A DNA stretch of 64,000 bases from Ostrinia nubilalis (Eukaryota > Arthropoda > Insecta > Lepidoptera > Crambidae), in assembly GCF_963855985.1 (NCBI RefSeq), contig NC_087095.1, forward strand, positions 3,606,001 through 3,670,000, written 5' to 3'. Below, in pieces: positions 12,352 through 23,993 of this stretch. The position numbers and the translations under genes were made by a program. The notes under the pieces were generated by a model. That model was not told where the DNA came from and ran no database searches. It was given only the letters and a program-made list of their open reading frames with translations. How positions within the stretch are numbered: position 1 is the first letter of the stretch; every line of letters starts with the position of its first letter.

Positions 12352-12796
12352 AACTATGAGCACGAAACAATGCATATAAAATACTTAAAATACTTTTTTG
12401 TACATCAATGTACCTATATTAACATAGAAAACACATAGAAAAAAAAATCATACACTCATTACGTTTGCGAGAATCGAACACAGGACTTCCAGCGCAGTAA
12501 TTCGTATTCAAAGTACAAGGTCCGCCTGGCTATCTCACTAATACGCCCCCAAATTAATAGAAAGATGAATAATTCAGAAATGAGTTCGGCATTTTTATCT
12601 ATCATCTCTTAATTGGGCCAAGAATCAACAACGGTCCTTCAATGATAATCGAATAATAAGGCACTTGACAGTACAAAAGCTCTATCCACCTTCAAAACTT
12701 GACGTAAGTAGGACTTATTTTACTTTACTACTAATAATTACATGGATATAAATATTTTTTTATGCGAAATGACGTATAAAAATGACAATAGCATAT

Positions 12797-13010
12797 TGCT
12801 TATCTATACTAATATTATACATGCGAAAGTAACTCTGTCTGTCTTTCACGCCTAAACCACTGAACCGATTTTGATGAAATTTGGCATAGAGATAGTTTGA
12901 GTCCCGGGAAAGGACATAGGATAGTTTTTATCCCGGTTTTTGAAACAGGAACGCGCGTGTTAAAGTTTTTCTGTGACAGGCAAAATTCAACCAAAATTCC
13001 AAAGCTAGTA
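12797..13010 (+). mobile_element. Helitron-like non-autonomous fragment
   Basis: Starts 'ctatactaatattata', continues through 'accactgaaccgattttgatgaaatt', and ends in AAGCTAGT. These are hallmark strings of lepidopteran non-autonomous Helitron families. The 92-codon minus frame across it is incidental. Confidence 0.5.
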
Positions 13011-13011
13011 T

Positions 13012-14366
13012 GTATATAAAATGAAATACAGCACTTAACATTTTGATGCGTACAAAGCTTCATCCAATCTATCTCTAATTCTCTATACTGCACAATTTAA
13101 TAAAGCCGCCAATGCTGTCCTGTCTATATTTCCACGGGCCATGTTAGTTTCGTAATTGATTCTGTAATGAACGTATCGGGAACCCCGATAATATGTACCG
13201 ACGTGTAGCCCGGGACAAATGGACGAAGCACTTTGGATCTCTCCAGCAGTTTTCTCCAATTTAATGACGAGGGTGCCTACAATTGAACCAGAGATGAATT
13301 GGTTATTGTGCTCGGAAAGGAAAATATACAGGCACGTACTTCAGCCGTAATCGGCTAAAAGGTCTTACTAAATTAGATTTAGGGTCGACTTTTGAATTGT
13401 TTGATAAACAATCAATTTAACGGACCGATAAACTAAATACCGATTTGAAACTTTACGGTAAATTACGAAATAGGTGATGAGTCTCCTTTATTCAATTATT
13501 GTTTCCTCTTTTGATTGTTAATAAATTGGCCTTAGGATAAACACAAACACGTGCATCCTTGAGGAATTAATAAAGTTAATGAAATTTGACATAATTTTCC
13601 TCGACAGTGTGTCGGAAAGTCGTATGAAACGTGTGTAGCATTAGTTATTACTCGTATACTTTCGACTCTATTACGCTCTCGTCTTTGGTTTCGAGTGACA
13701 TCCCACCTTGAATAAAATAACCAACAACTTAGCAAAAGTGTGTCATGATAATAAATTAGTCGTCGGCACATCTGACTATACATTTTATTGAAAATTCGCA
13801 CGTAATGTTTTCTTAGCCTCTCAATCGATATACAACAGAAATTAATTGTTACGCTGTCTTATGCGACCGCTTGGGGCTTGATGGGATAAGATGCTACATG
13901 TTTAGCTAGATGTAACATCGTATTTCCTATTTTAAAAAATATGTTACAATCCTTTCGAAGCCAATTCCTTTCGTCCATGTCCTTTTTTCTCTTAATCCTG
14001 GGGATTTAGACAAAATTAGGACTCCAAACCGTTCGTTTATGAAATATTCAGGGAAAGTGAAAAATAAACCGGGTAAAGGAGTCTAATCAAGCCTGTGACA
14101 GCCGTTAGACGAACTACTTTTTGGAAACTTTGTCCCTAGTGTTAGATATAAATTTTATAGCATCGGACATAGTAAAAAAATAATAAGAAGCGCTACTTGA
14201 GCTTTATTTATTTATTTAGGTACAGCAACAGGATACAAATTAGTTTTTACAAATAATTTAGAAAACAAAATTTCGATAGTAAACTGTAAAAGAAACGTGT
14301 GTGTTGTTTACCCATGTTGAAAAAAATTAAATATTTTTGCACCAGTTCTTTCTTTCGTTTCAGTCA
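13012..14366. other. Intergenic DNA, no gene seen
   Basis: An 89-codon minus frame at 13532-13801 has no recognisable domain and no supporting signals. Confidence 0.45.
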
Positions 14367-14510
14367 AATGATGTGCAACGCCGAACAAAGTCCTCCCCCA
14401 AGGATTTTCTCAACAAACCGTCCTGCGCTGCCCGCATCCAGGTACTTTCCGTGACCTTCACCAGATCGTCGGTCCATCGAGGCACTTAAGAGCTTTTCTG
14501 CCTGTTTGAT
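14367..14510 (-). mobile_element. RTE-like LINE 3' fragment, decayed
   Basis: Read on minus, the 'ggtcgtcggtcc...ccgcatccaggt...cccccaaggattt' block is the C-terminal coding and 3' region of RTE-type LINEs common in Lepidoptera (related fragments at 51882 and 19762). The 5' part is missing and the frame is broken. Confidence 0.5.
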
Positions 14511-15747
14511 GTGGAAATATTGAGTAGATGTTAATATTCATAGTAAATAGGGATATTCTAGGATACTCTCGGGATTTAATTATGTACATAATATTTCAGT
14601 AGCCAGTATTTAGGTGTTACTGTTAACAATTTTTACTGTGCATCGCTTTGTAAAGAGAATTTAGGAACTGATCATGAATAATGCACAAGGTGTGTGTTGA
14701 CTGTTTTTTCGGGGCAATCAAGCCGACTATCCGCCGGGAAAAGTGAGCTTTGCCTCTATCATAATACGGTACTTATGTATATTAGAGGTTACCAGGGTAG
14801 CTTTGGCCTTATTTCTGTACCCGCAGTGAAAAGGGAGCTAAGTCGAAAATGGTGATTTTTGGGAAATCGCATTTGAAGTTAAAAAAAATCCTGCTTCGTC
14901 GCTATTAGAGATAACTGGGTGAAATATTTTTTAGGTGAAAGGTAATATTAGATATGATTAGGCAGTGTGCCAGTTTGGGAAATATAGCATGTGGTTTTTT
15001 CGTAATTAAATAAAAACCTAGTTATATCACCATGCAAGACCACTTTACGTTCGTGTAAAGTGATGTAATGGGACATAAATCATTTTACACCACACTGAAT
15101 TGACCACTCGCTAACAAGTGTAAAGTGATACATTTTACGCCATTTCTGTTGATATTTTTTTGTTTCTTCAATTTTAGAAAAAGTTGTAAAACAAACATAA
15201 GTAATTACACTATGAGGAATCATTATTTCAGGTCATTTAGGGTAAATAGTCCAAAAAAAATTACTTATATCAATAAACACCAATTTTGTGGTGAGAAATA
15301 AAATGTGTAAACTGATCTAACTTACATAATAGCGATCTAAGTATCCTAATAATTTTGTGTAAAGTGATATAAGTGGCGACTGTAAAGGAATAAGGCTAGA
15401 ATTTGAGACTTAATTCTAATTATTTACTCCTTAAATGTTTATTCTGATCTGAAACTACTATTTTATTAATTATTACACCATATACCATGAATGATATCGG
15501 CCTAAATCACATACATTATCTCCTATTTTAAAGTAAGTATAGCTGAAGCAATTGTGTAGTAAAGACTAGAAACAACAATGGTTTCACATCAACTAATTAG
15601 ACAGGAGACAGAGAAAAGTTTGTTTTCTACAATTACCCTAATAAGAATCAAACCCTGGACCAGAGATGGTGATGTCAAGCTATATTGATTGCCTTTTGGC
15701 TACAGAAGGATAATATAAAAGTAAAGTCATAAAATGCATTTGTTTTC

Positions 15748-15800
15748 AACAAAGAGGCTTTTAAAAAGCCCTTTAACACGTCCTAGTATTACTTGAACCC
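15748..15800 (-). repeat. Dispersed LINE 3'-tail-like repeat, copy 3
   Basis: The inverse of the end of the repeat at 2366 and 8786: 'aaaaagccctttaacacgtcc...accctac'. Lies within element A. Confidence 0.45.
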
Positions 15801-16148
15801 TACAATTATTTTGGGACATAAATTTAGCCACCCTTGTCAGCCTATTCTTAAATCATAAATAACTTGAAAATATCGAACTGCCTACGGCGGGAATCTTCTT
15901 AAATCAATAGAGACATGAATTAACAAGACATGTTATACTTGCGAACTAAGCAGATAAAGTCCAGCAACACATGCCATTTACATAATTATTTACTTTATAC
16001 ATAGTATCCATTCATAAGGACTTTCGTAGTTAGTTTTTCAGGGCAATCGAATATTGCACTTAGCCTCTTGATTAGACCATTGTGCGCTATTTGTAGTTTA
16101 TCTTCCTATTCCAACCGCTCCAGATCCCTCCAGGTAGCAGCAGCCTAT

Positions 16149-17371
16149 CTAGGTCGCTACAGGCCTTCTGCAGCAACCCTGGTGATTGGAGAATTTGAGC
16201 CTGTTGATTGCTACGCTTGTGCACTCCTTGTGCACGTGCTGCGGTTTTTCTTCTGCCTCCATGCATCTTCTGCACAGTAGGCTGTCTGTAACAAGATATT
16301 GTGTAGGTGTTTGTTTAACATACCTGTTATTACACTTAGGACCTTGCGGATGTTGTTCGATATATCTGCATCTTTTGTTTGCCTGCATCTTTCACAATCT
16401 TTCCATTCTGTGTGGTGTTATTTTTCTATTTTGGAGCGCAGCCAGGTCTTGATCTGTGCTTATGGTATCGGCATTATAATTGTTCCGGACCAAATACCGT
16501 CCTGTACGATCCCCTTCTGGCCAGTTCATCTGCTGCGTCGTTGCTCAAGGAGTTACTGTGCCTTTGATCCACTTCAGGAGTGCAGGGTAACGCCATTTGC
16601 GTCTGCAATAACTTAGGAGCGCGTCATGGCATTCCAATATAAGTATTATAATGTAGTATATTAAGTTGCTTTGTATTGCTTGCACTATCTGAGATTATTT
16701 TTATATTCAGACCTCGGATGTCTATGGTTGCAATCGCCTGTGCTGCTCTGATTGCATTCTGCTTGGAAAATTGTATTGTGTGTATCTAGTGTTGTAGATA
16801 TTCTTAGTATATTTAGGTAATTCGAGAAGACACCAGCTCCCGTACCTTTTTGGGTTTTGGAGCCGTCAGTGTATATCCTAACTTCATTGTTCCAGAGCAA
16901 TCTTGCGTTTCCGTTGTAAGCTGGATATTATATCTCCAGTCGAAGATGTGAACACAGGGAATTCTGTCGATGGGTGCCTCGGTGAGAGGTATTTCTTTTA
17001 TTAGGGTTTTGTGCAGGATCGTGGAATGTCCTGTCTCCTTGTTTTGCTTTTATAATTATGCCGTTCTTACCTTTAAGTCTTAGGGCGGCTGCTTGCGCTT
17101 CCTCCTGAATAAAGAGGTCTAAAGATCTAAGATTCAGAAGGTACTCAAGTGATGTCGATGGAGTGGTTCTCATACAACTAGTGCCCGCTATGCTTACTAG
17201 GCGTTGCAGGTTTTGGAGTTTTGATCTTGCTGTGGATAGTTGTGTTCTGTGCCACCACACAAGTGATCCATAATAATATGTGTAAGAGGGCCATACAATG
17301 AGTCTCTTGCACTGATGGAATGCTATACAGGCCATTTTTATTTTTTTCTCGACATGACTCGCCCAGTTCAA
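16149..17371 (-). pseudogene. Decayed LINE ORF2: RT tail plus RNase H
   Basis: Minus-strand remnant of a non-LTR retrotransposon, in order: the end of the reverse transcriptase domain (16928-17371; NWASHVEKKIKMACIAFHQC, then a conserved Tyr/Trp stretch); an RNase H domain (16685-16900; IYTDGSKTQKGTGAGVFS, the first catalytic Asp present, and TIFQAE); and the cysteine/histidine tail (16149-16388; LLCRRCMEAEEKPQHV...C). An RNase H domain after RT is characteristic of I/R1/LOA-type LINEs. The pieces are in different frames with stops between, and the catalytic RT core is absent. It is a passenger inside element A. Confidence 0.7.
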
Positions 17372-18071
17372 TTTGTTGTCAAAGGTGATGAGTTTTGTTT
17401 ATAAAGATTTCTGGTAGTTGGAGCTCTTGTAAATTCTATAATGCACTTATTAAGTACTTTTATTGACAACGTTAGGCACTATGAATTCAATTATATGTTT
17501 TACTAGTAGATTTATTAAAACTATTAACTAAAGTTCTTTGATTTATAAACTACGACATTATTTTTTCCTTTAATCTGACGTTTGGGCTAAGTTGTATCAT
17601 TTTACACCAAATAATTAACCAAATTATTAGTTGCGATTTTCAAATGTTTTTGATCTAAGTAACTTACAACATTTTACACGTCATCTTATATTGTTAATCA
17701 CAAATTCAATCTGCACAACTTCAATCGTGTAAAAAGTAGTAACACGAGTCATACCTCTTGACACGACAAAAAAGTGAAAGAAGCCTCCGGTACACTTTGT
17801 TAAAAGTAGACATGTATCAATATACACGAAAGAAAAGTTCAGAAAGCCTTACTTGTATCATTTGGCACAAAATTATTTTCTTTTCTATACGTCGTAGAAA
17901 CATACCGATTAGATACAAAAATAGCTAATTTTTCAGAGATTCACATTATGTTATAAAGTCGATTTTGATCTAAGTCGAGTTAGATCCCTTTTCACTGGGG
18001 GTACAGATTTATGGGAAAAAACTGATAATTGTTTGTGCTACGTTTGGCTTCCAATTTCCTATACCTTCAAG

Positions 18072-18185
18072 GCCATGAACGCATGTGTGAAGAGGCGTGT
18101 TCCAAAGTACATAAGTGTCTTCAAGATTTAGATAGAGCTGAAAATATAAATCAAGTCCTGTGCAGTCATTCACCCCAGATTTGCG
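18072..18185 (+). CDS. Candidate internal exon, Cys-rich, unknown protein
   Basis: A 114-nt open segment is preceded by a pyrimidine-rich acceptor (...CTATACCTTCAAG) and followed by GTAGGC. Length is a multiple of three and both boundaries fall after the first base of a codon (phase 1-1), the symmetrical arrangement of extracellular-module exons. It would encode about 38 residues: HERMCEEACSKVHKC, then VLCSHSPQICG, with five cysteines. I do not recognise the family. It lies 65 bp outside element A. Chance is possible; the donor is only moderately good. Confidence 0.35.
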
Positions 18186-18189
18186 GTAG

Positions 18190-19760
18190 GCCTACAAGAC
18201 CTATCACAACTATGTAGTGGCTGTAATCCTTTTAAGTCTCTTGATGTCTATAGCTTTCCTCGTATGATTGTAGTCGTATAAATTCGTATTAGCTATTTGA
18301 TATCTACTCCAGGACTATTGTATGACAAATGACCGACCAGTCCATTTACGATTCGGAAGTAAATCAAGCATTTTGATTGATGTTTGCCTTCATGGCGTTG
18401 GAAAAGTTATAAGTGTACGTACAGCAGCACAGAAATATATTATGTTTTTATTGAACCTTATTGCATTGTAATAGAGTTTAAAACATCTGTGTGCATATTC
18501 TTGTGCTCAGGGTCAGTAGACAACTTGGAAACTGTCATGTCATTTGACATGAACATGGCGTTTATAAATTGCTAAATGTTCGCAAGGGCCAACCGAACGG
18601 GGCTGACGTGACACTTGAATTGACTTCGTCTCCAGTTCGTTAACGCGTTTATGGATAACTTTTTTTAACAGAGTATTTTTTTTCTTGGAATTATTTTTTA
18701 TATAATTAAACTTACTAAAATCGACAGGAATGTGTTCGAAAATGTCTTTAATGTGTCCATATTGAGTATAAAATTCAAGTATTTTATAGTGCTTAAATTG
18801 TTAAAAGTGAATCATCGTAGTAAATAAATACACGGATATTTTTTACTAGCTACATACAGCAAACGCACAACCTTTTTGTAAATAAATATCTGGCAGCAGA
18901 GAGAACGAAAAAAAAAAAGAAATTGACAAATAAAACTAGTAGGCCATGGTCCGCGCGCCGTAAAATCGCTATCTATTCAATTGTTTTCCGATTAAAACGT
19001 CCCTGGAAAAAATACGAATTCATAGTAAAAGCACAGAATAATAATAAGTACTGTAAAAGTCACTTCTAATCGGGGATATCAAACTATGAAAACACAATAT
19101 TGATAAAAAGTCTGAAAAAACAAGAAAATCTAGTTTTTATACCAGACTTAATCGGATTAACCAATATTAAGGTAAATGTTCTTTGGTTTAGCGATGAATT
19201 GGCGTAATTTTTCAACAGGCATTGACGGAGTAATGGTTACACAGCTTATCAGTACAGAGGGATGGATGTCGCTCATTGTGTCACTAATGGGAACATTTGG
19301 ATGTTAACTAAGCGACAATTTGATTTTGAAACTGTTTTAAAATACTGAGATATGTTGATAGTGATAGAATAGAGTTAGAGTATTACTACAGTAAGGAGAG
19401 TTCCTTTAACATATTTTAATTTTTAAATATTTCACGTTACTCACAAACTTAAAGTACATACTTTAGATATTTAATAGTCCATGAAGCAATATAGAGACGC
19501 GTGCAGAAATGCAAGGAACTACAATATGGCCCTTACCGGGAATTGAATATTATCGCGATATCCGAGCCGGTGGAAAAGGAATTCATGACACCTTTTGCCT
19601 TCAGCTGTTATTCAGCTCTAAGCTGTAAAGTGGTTGTTGGATATTGAATACTTCAATTGAATAATTCACTTATCGTTATGCAGTCTCTTATTTATTTATT
19701 TATTTATATTACGTTTGGCACTTTCTATTACATAATTTCTATAAACCTACATCTATAAAC
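18190..19760. other. Intergenic DNA, no gene seen
   Basis: AT-rich. No supported open frame beyond chance length and no inverted-repeat element recognised. Confidence 0.45.
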
Positions 19761-19761
19761 G

Positions 19762-19921
19762 TAAAGGTGGACCGAAGAAATCATAAAGGTAGCAGGAAGG
19801 CGCTGGACGCGTGCCACTACCAACCGGGCAACATGGAAAGCATTGGGGGAGGAGCATTGTTCAGCAGTGGACGTCCTATGGCCAAGAGATGATGATTATG
19901 ATGATGATGATTATTGATGAT
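19762..19921 (+). mobile_element. RTE-type LINE 3' end
   Basis: The frame reads RTEEIIKVAGRRWTRATTN, then RATWKALGEEHCSAVDVLW, the conserved C-terminus of lepidopteran RTE LINEs. It is followed by a (GATGAT)n microsatellite tail, the usual RTE 3' end in place of poly(A). Severely 5'-truncated. Confidence 0.75.
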
Positions 19922-19937
19922 AAACGTAAATTCTCAA

Positions 19938-19980
19938 TATATGTAAGAGTATAGCTAAGCTAGCTATACTCTTACATATA
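19938..19980. repeat. Perfect 19-bp hairpin
   Basis: Perfect 19-bp arms (19938-19956 and 19962-19980) with a 5-nt loop, immediately after the RTE tail. May be a short foldback scar; function unknown. Confidence 0.7.
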
Positions 19981-20631
19981 AGCAAAGTAAAGCAAAAAGC
20001 AAAATTCAGATAAAGTTTTCACCTAATACTAGGGAAAAAGTCCTAATAGTGGCTTGATTAGACACCTTTGTGTTGTTGTATACTTTAATTTTGTTTTGTT
20101 TGAATATTTCATAAAGGTTTTGTTGTAGAGTTTGGTCCAATCATATCATAACAATACATTAATCCCTTTACTGATAAAAAGTTACGCACTTGATGAACAT
20201 GTTTTAAAATGTCATTTTCCATACTAGGTATACGTCACTTTATAACACTGTTCAACGAGTGTTTAATTTTTATTAGTAAGGGGGTTAGACAATAATATTG
20301 TTATGGTCAAGGCATAACAGCTAATCAGGGTTTTCCAAACAAGAAATGATCAGTTATGAAATAATACTTACATTAATACTAGCACAGAGCCCATAGCGAC
20401 TATTTCTAATGTCGTGATTAGATAATAGAAAACCAATTATGCCGCCTGAAAGTCAATATCCTCCAAGGCGATATGACAGACGTAGCGCCAACATTTGGAG
20501 TTAATTTGGCCAACGCCTCGGGCGATGACGTCGGAGCCTATTAATCAGCACCCATTGTACTTGAAGTCATGACGAGTGACGCAAGTTTGGGGTTGTGTAA
20601 GATACAATCACAATCATACGTAAATTGAAGG

Positions 20632-21000
20632 TCTATTCCACTTTTATCACCTGGCTTTGATGACCCAGGTGATCAAAGTGAACTTCCAGCGACAATTTAG
20701 TGTCCTTTGATCACCCACGGATATGATGGCCTAGGTGATCAAAGTGGACTCCAGTTAAATTATTATTTTAGTGCCCTTTGATCACCTATAAATAAATCAT
20801 ACCTCTGAATAGTCACATACATACATGTCCAATTTATTTGTTGTGTTTTTTAGAAAATACAAAAAAATGTTACAAAACAAAATATGTAAGTACAACAATT
20901 GGACATGTGACTATTCAGAGGAGGTGTGATTTGTTTGTAGGTGATCAAAGGATACTAAAATAATAATTTAACTGGAGGCCACTTTGATCTCCTTTTGTTT
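20632..21000. mobile_element. Foldback element with long imperfect arms
   Basis: Left part 'ggtctattccacttttatcacctgg'; then arms of about 100 bp, from 'ctccagttaaattattatttta' to 'atgtccaatt', mirrored by 'aattggacatgtgactattc' to 'taataatttaactggag', around a short AT-rich loop. 'Aggtgatcaaag' occurs repeatedly in both orientations. The related terminal string TTATTCCACTTTGTTCACCT marks the foldback at 48053-48416. Non-coding. Confidence 0.65.
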
Positions 21001-21287
21001 TCCATAAATTAATATACTAATATTTGCAGTTTATGTGGCAATCGGGAGTTCGGGACCAATTAATAGCACCTATTGCAGCCGAGGACATGACTTGTGACGC
21101 AACTTTGGGGTGTGAAAGGCACATTCACACCATACGTAATTGTTACATAACTAACTTTGTACCTAACTTTTATTACTAGCATAGTAGCGTCAAAATTTGG
21201 AGCTGATTCGGCAAACGCCCCGGGTGTTGACGTCGAGGCCAATCAATCAGCTTCAGCACCCATCGCGGTCGATGTCAAGACAAAATA

Positions 21288-21444
21288 GCCACGATAGCCG
21301 AACGGTGAAGGGGTCGGACTGGCCGACTCGAGATCCGAGGAACGCGGGTTCGAATCCCACCGCCCCTCGACTATTGTGGTGAGCCCACTCGTAACACAAG
21401 CTTATTTAGCTTACCACGAGAGGCTAACGGGACGGGAAAAAAAA
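21288..21444 (+). mobile_element. tRNA-derived SINE
   Basis: The head has an A-box-like TAGCCGAACGGT and a perfect B box GGTTCGAATCC, spaced as in a tRNA-Ser-like gene. Anticodon arm TCGGACT/CGAGATCCGA is interrupted by an 8-nt insertion (GGCCGACT), so it cannot be a working tRNA. A tail with 'cacaagcttatttagcttacc' ends in (A)8. Short SINE of Lepidoptera type; flanking ACAAAATA / CTAAAATA may be an imperfect target duplication. Confidence 0.65.
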
Positions 21445-21764
21445 CTAAAATATTTATTCAATTTTATCAGTATTTTGGCACAAGTGACGCAAGTTTGAGG
21501 TTATGTGAAGGCATAATAACACGTAATTGTTGCATAATAGCTTTTGTTCCTACTACAATAACACAAATATTTTCAGCTAATTTGGCACTCATTGAAAGCG
21601 TTGACGTCGGGCCAATTAATCAGCACTCATCGCAGTCGAGGTCATGACAAGTGACGCAAATGACGCATGATGTCACATTCACAACGCACGCGTTGGGGTT
21701 GCAAGAAGGCACACTTATCAACCCGGAAAGCGATCAACATCGTATCGCCATTCACAGCGAGGCG

Positions 21765-21804
21765 AGGCGTTTACGTTACGGTGTGTAACGTAAACGCCTT
21801 GCCT
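21765..21804. repeat. 15-bp hairpin
   Basis: AGGCGTTTACGTTAC and its exact inverse complement GTAACGTAAACGCCT are separated by 5 nt. No known element recognised. Confidence 0.6.
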
Positions 21805-22519
21805 CGTGTATAAGTGTGTGTTGCAGTACGGAGCTTCATACAAATAATATTGACCGCCACGAGTTGATAGTAGTTTTCGGGTTGACCGTTTGCTTCGTCC
21901 CTTCAACTACACATAAAAGTTGCTAATCAATTTCATTCTTATTTAGGTACACAGTAACACCAACAATTTTTTGAACAAACCAACATATCCCTTGAGAGGT
22001 TCAAATCCAAAAAAGCAATGGTGCCTTGTTTTGATGTAGATTTGCAAACTACCAACCCAGAGGCATCTAAGTTTTAAGCAGGTTCCTAAAAAGTGAATTC
22101 AACTGCGAGCATAACAATAATGGGGCAGCAGTCAGCACTACCAAACTACTAATCCCTGACAGCCTGGAACTATGAAATGCACAGAATTCCACCGATATCA
22201 AATGCCGGCCAGCAGCCTCCAGCTTTATAGATTACGGGCCATTCCGCGAATAGCGTTCGCTATAAACTCACAACTAGTTATCTGCGAAAGCCAGTTGCTA
22301 TAAAAAGCCACGCAAACTATTTAGATGACGTTTTAGGTTCGTGCACAACGCGTTCTTCATGTTAGTCGGGAGATTTACTCAAAACCGTTGTCGTTTTGTT
22401 TGGTATCATATACTTTTAGTAAAGAATATTCACCGAATACATTGTCTCGCATAGTTTTTTCAAGACTTCTTCCGAGAACATTGTGATAAATGAAGCGAAA
22501 TCGATTTACTAATTCAAAC
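21805..22519. other. Intergenic DNA, no gene seen
   Basis: No supported feature. The 3' part flanks the CsRn1-like retrotransposon; the last bases AAAC are part of its likely target duplication. Confidence 0.4.
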
Positions 22520-23129
22520 TGTGGTAAGTGTCTATTGTTATGTGTGTAGTAAGGGCGTTTATAAATCACAGTAGTCTTAGGAAAACACCAAACAGTTTAT
22601 TGACGTCACACACAGAATAACTGTCCACAATAAGAAGGAGTAAGAAGTAGATAGATAACAAGGTCACAGTAGAATATCGAAACAGAAATTTACATAAAAC
22701 TAACTAGGTCACGAATGTATTAAGCGCGCGCGCAATGTTTTTATGCAAAATCGACAGCTGACTAAGATCGACTGGCGAGCGTCAGGCGAACGCGGCGGCT
22801 GCGGCGGGGGGCGTTCATCCACGGAACCGGTCGGCCCGACCGCCGCCGCTCGCGCCGCACACTGGATCGAGCCCATACAAAGCGTTGGACATCGCTTCCT
22901 TACTCAGTGTTTTTAAAATAAAATCAGATTGCGTCAACGTAGTAACTTCAATTTTTTACAGTGTAAGGTTGACAAGTTTATCTTTCTAATGTGATAGATT
23001 TTACTTATTAGATGGCAATTAATATAAGTGAAAAAAAATCTTAAAATATAGTGATGAAAAACTTGTATTTATTGTTCAATTAAAAGCAAATACTCACTCA
23101 TTTTGGTCTGTTTCCATATTTAAAGAGTA

Positions 23130-23423
23130 ACATAGTCTAACAATACTCTAAATTTATTCTCATTAAGTGTTAAAATTATTAAAGAAATATTTTTGTAAAC
23201 GCCTGATTTTTCATTGCACACAATCACTTTGTTCGATTTTGTCGAGCTTGTTTTCATATTCTGTTAACTGTTAGATACATAATCTAACAATACTCTAAAT
23301 TTATTCTCATTAAGTGTTAAACTTATGAAAGAAATGTTTTTGCAAACGCCTGATTTTTCATTGCACACAATCACTTTGTTCGATTTTGTCGAGCTTGATT
23401 TTATATTCTGTTAGCTGTTAGAT
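23130..23423. repeat. 147-bp tandem duplication inside the Transib-like element
   Basis: Units 23130-23276 and 23277-23423 differ at only a few positions (for example 'aaaattatt' against 'aaacttatg'). The repeated unit contains 'tttcattgcacacaatcactttg'. It is an internal expansion of a non-autonomous transposon. Confidence 0.85.
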
Positions 23424-23786
23424 ACATACTAATGCAATTTTATAGGGACTTAGCGGACTACAAAACTGACTCCAATCAACAGATTGCCTAAGCCAATCTA
23501 CGTTTGTAGCTAAAAACTGGTGCTCATTATAATGACACTACTTCTTCTTGCGACAAACAATGTCAATGAAATTATTGTTTTTTTTTATAGTTATCTGATA
23601 AATAAAATGTGTAACTCAGTACCTACCTAACACAATCATAAATGAAGAAAAAAATACATACAAAATGTATGTATGGTATGTACTAAATTCAACGACAATC
23701 TTTTGAGATGATGACAATATGATTTTTTTACTATATCTGTTTTATAGTATTTCTTTATGTTCATAAAGTATTAACTACGTTAGTAC

Positions 23787-23993
23787 TTACCTCTGTTTAT
23801 CTGAAGAGAGTGTATGCGAAAACAGCTCTAGTATCCTAGCTAAAGAACTAGCGCGATCTTTCATCGTGGTTTTTAATAATGCATACAAATCTCTATTTGA
23901 CTTGAGGTTTTTCATTTTAATGAGTATTTTTACTGAATTGCACACGATAAACAACTCATAAACCAAAATAAACATCTTTGGTTTACCTGACAT
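23787..23993 (-). CDS. Possible first coding exon inside Transib-like element
   Basis: A minus-strand 68-codon frame starts MSGKPKMFILVYELF and ends SSDKQR. It runs directly into AGAG/GTAAGT, a consensus-quality splice donor just past the last codons. It may be a remnant of a transposase first exon, a captured exon, or chance. I do not recognise the peptide, and no partner exon was found. Confidence 0.2.
   Translation of the reverse strand: MSGKPKMFILVYELFIVCNSVKILIKMKNLKSNRDLYALLKTTMKDRASSLARILELFSHTLSSDKQR

Larger units (their letters stand above)
14814..18007. mobile_element. Element A: ~3.2-kb DNA transposon with subterminal motif arrays
   Basis: Left terminus TCTGTACCCGCAGTGAAAAG (continuing GGAGCTAA) and right terminus, on the other strand, TCTGTACCCCCAGTGAAAAG (continuing GGATCTAA) form a ~28-bp inverted repeat. 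Inside each end are clusters of GTGTAAAGTGATA-type motifs in both orientations: left at about 15053, 15079, 15118, 15305 and 15357; right at about 17594, 17667, 17728 and 17853. Such arrays are typical transposase-binding sites. The middle holds a dispersed LINE tail and a decayed LINE fragment, and no transposase was recognised. The superfamily is unknown. A 4-bp TTAT duplication is possible but ambiguous. Confidence 0.6.
20470..21700. repeat. Degenerate tandem repeat array interrupted by insertions
   Basis: At least three diverged copies of a unit containing 'tgacgtcgg...caattaatcagcacc...gtcatgac..gtgacgcaagttt..ggt' occur near 20515, 21226 and 21600, with a partial copy at 21049. A foldback element (20632-21000) and a SINE (21288-21444) interrupt it. 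It looks like an old low-copy satellite or repeated TE segment. No coding signal. Confidence 0.55.

Noticed and set aside
12815..13093. 92-codon minus frame
   Set aside because: Falls within a Helitron-like repeat whose common strings explain it.
16068..16616. Plus-strand Cys/Leu-rich frames up to 105 codons, resembling secreted peptides
   Set aside because: They are antisense to the decayed LINE RNase H region.
21288..21370. Possible functional tRNA-Ser gene
   Set aside because: The anticodon arm holds an 8-nt insertion and the sequence continues into a SINE tail with poly(A).
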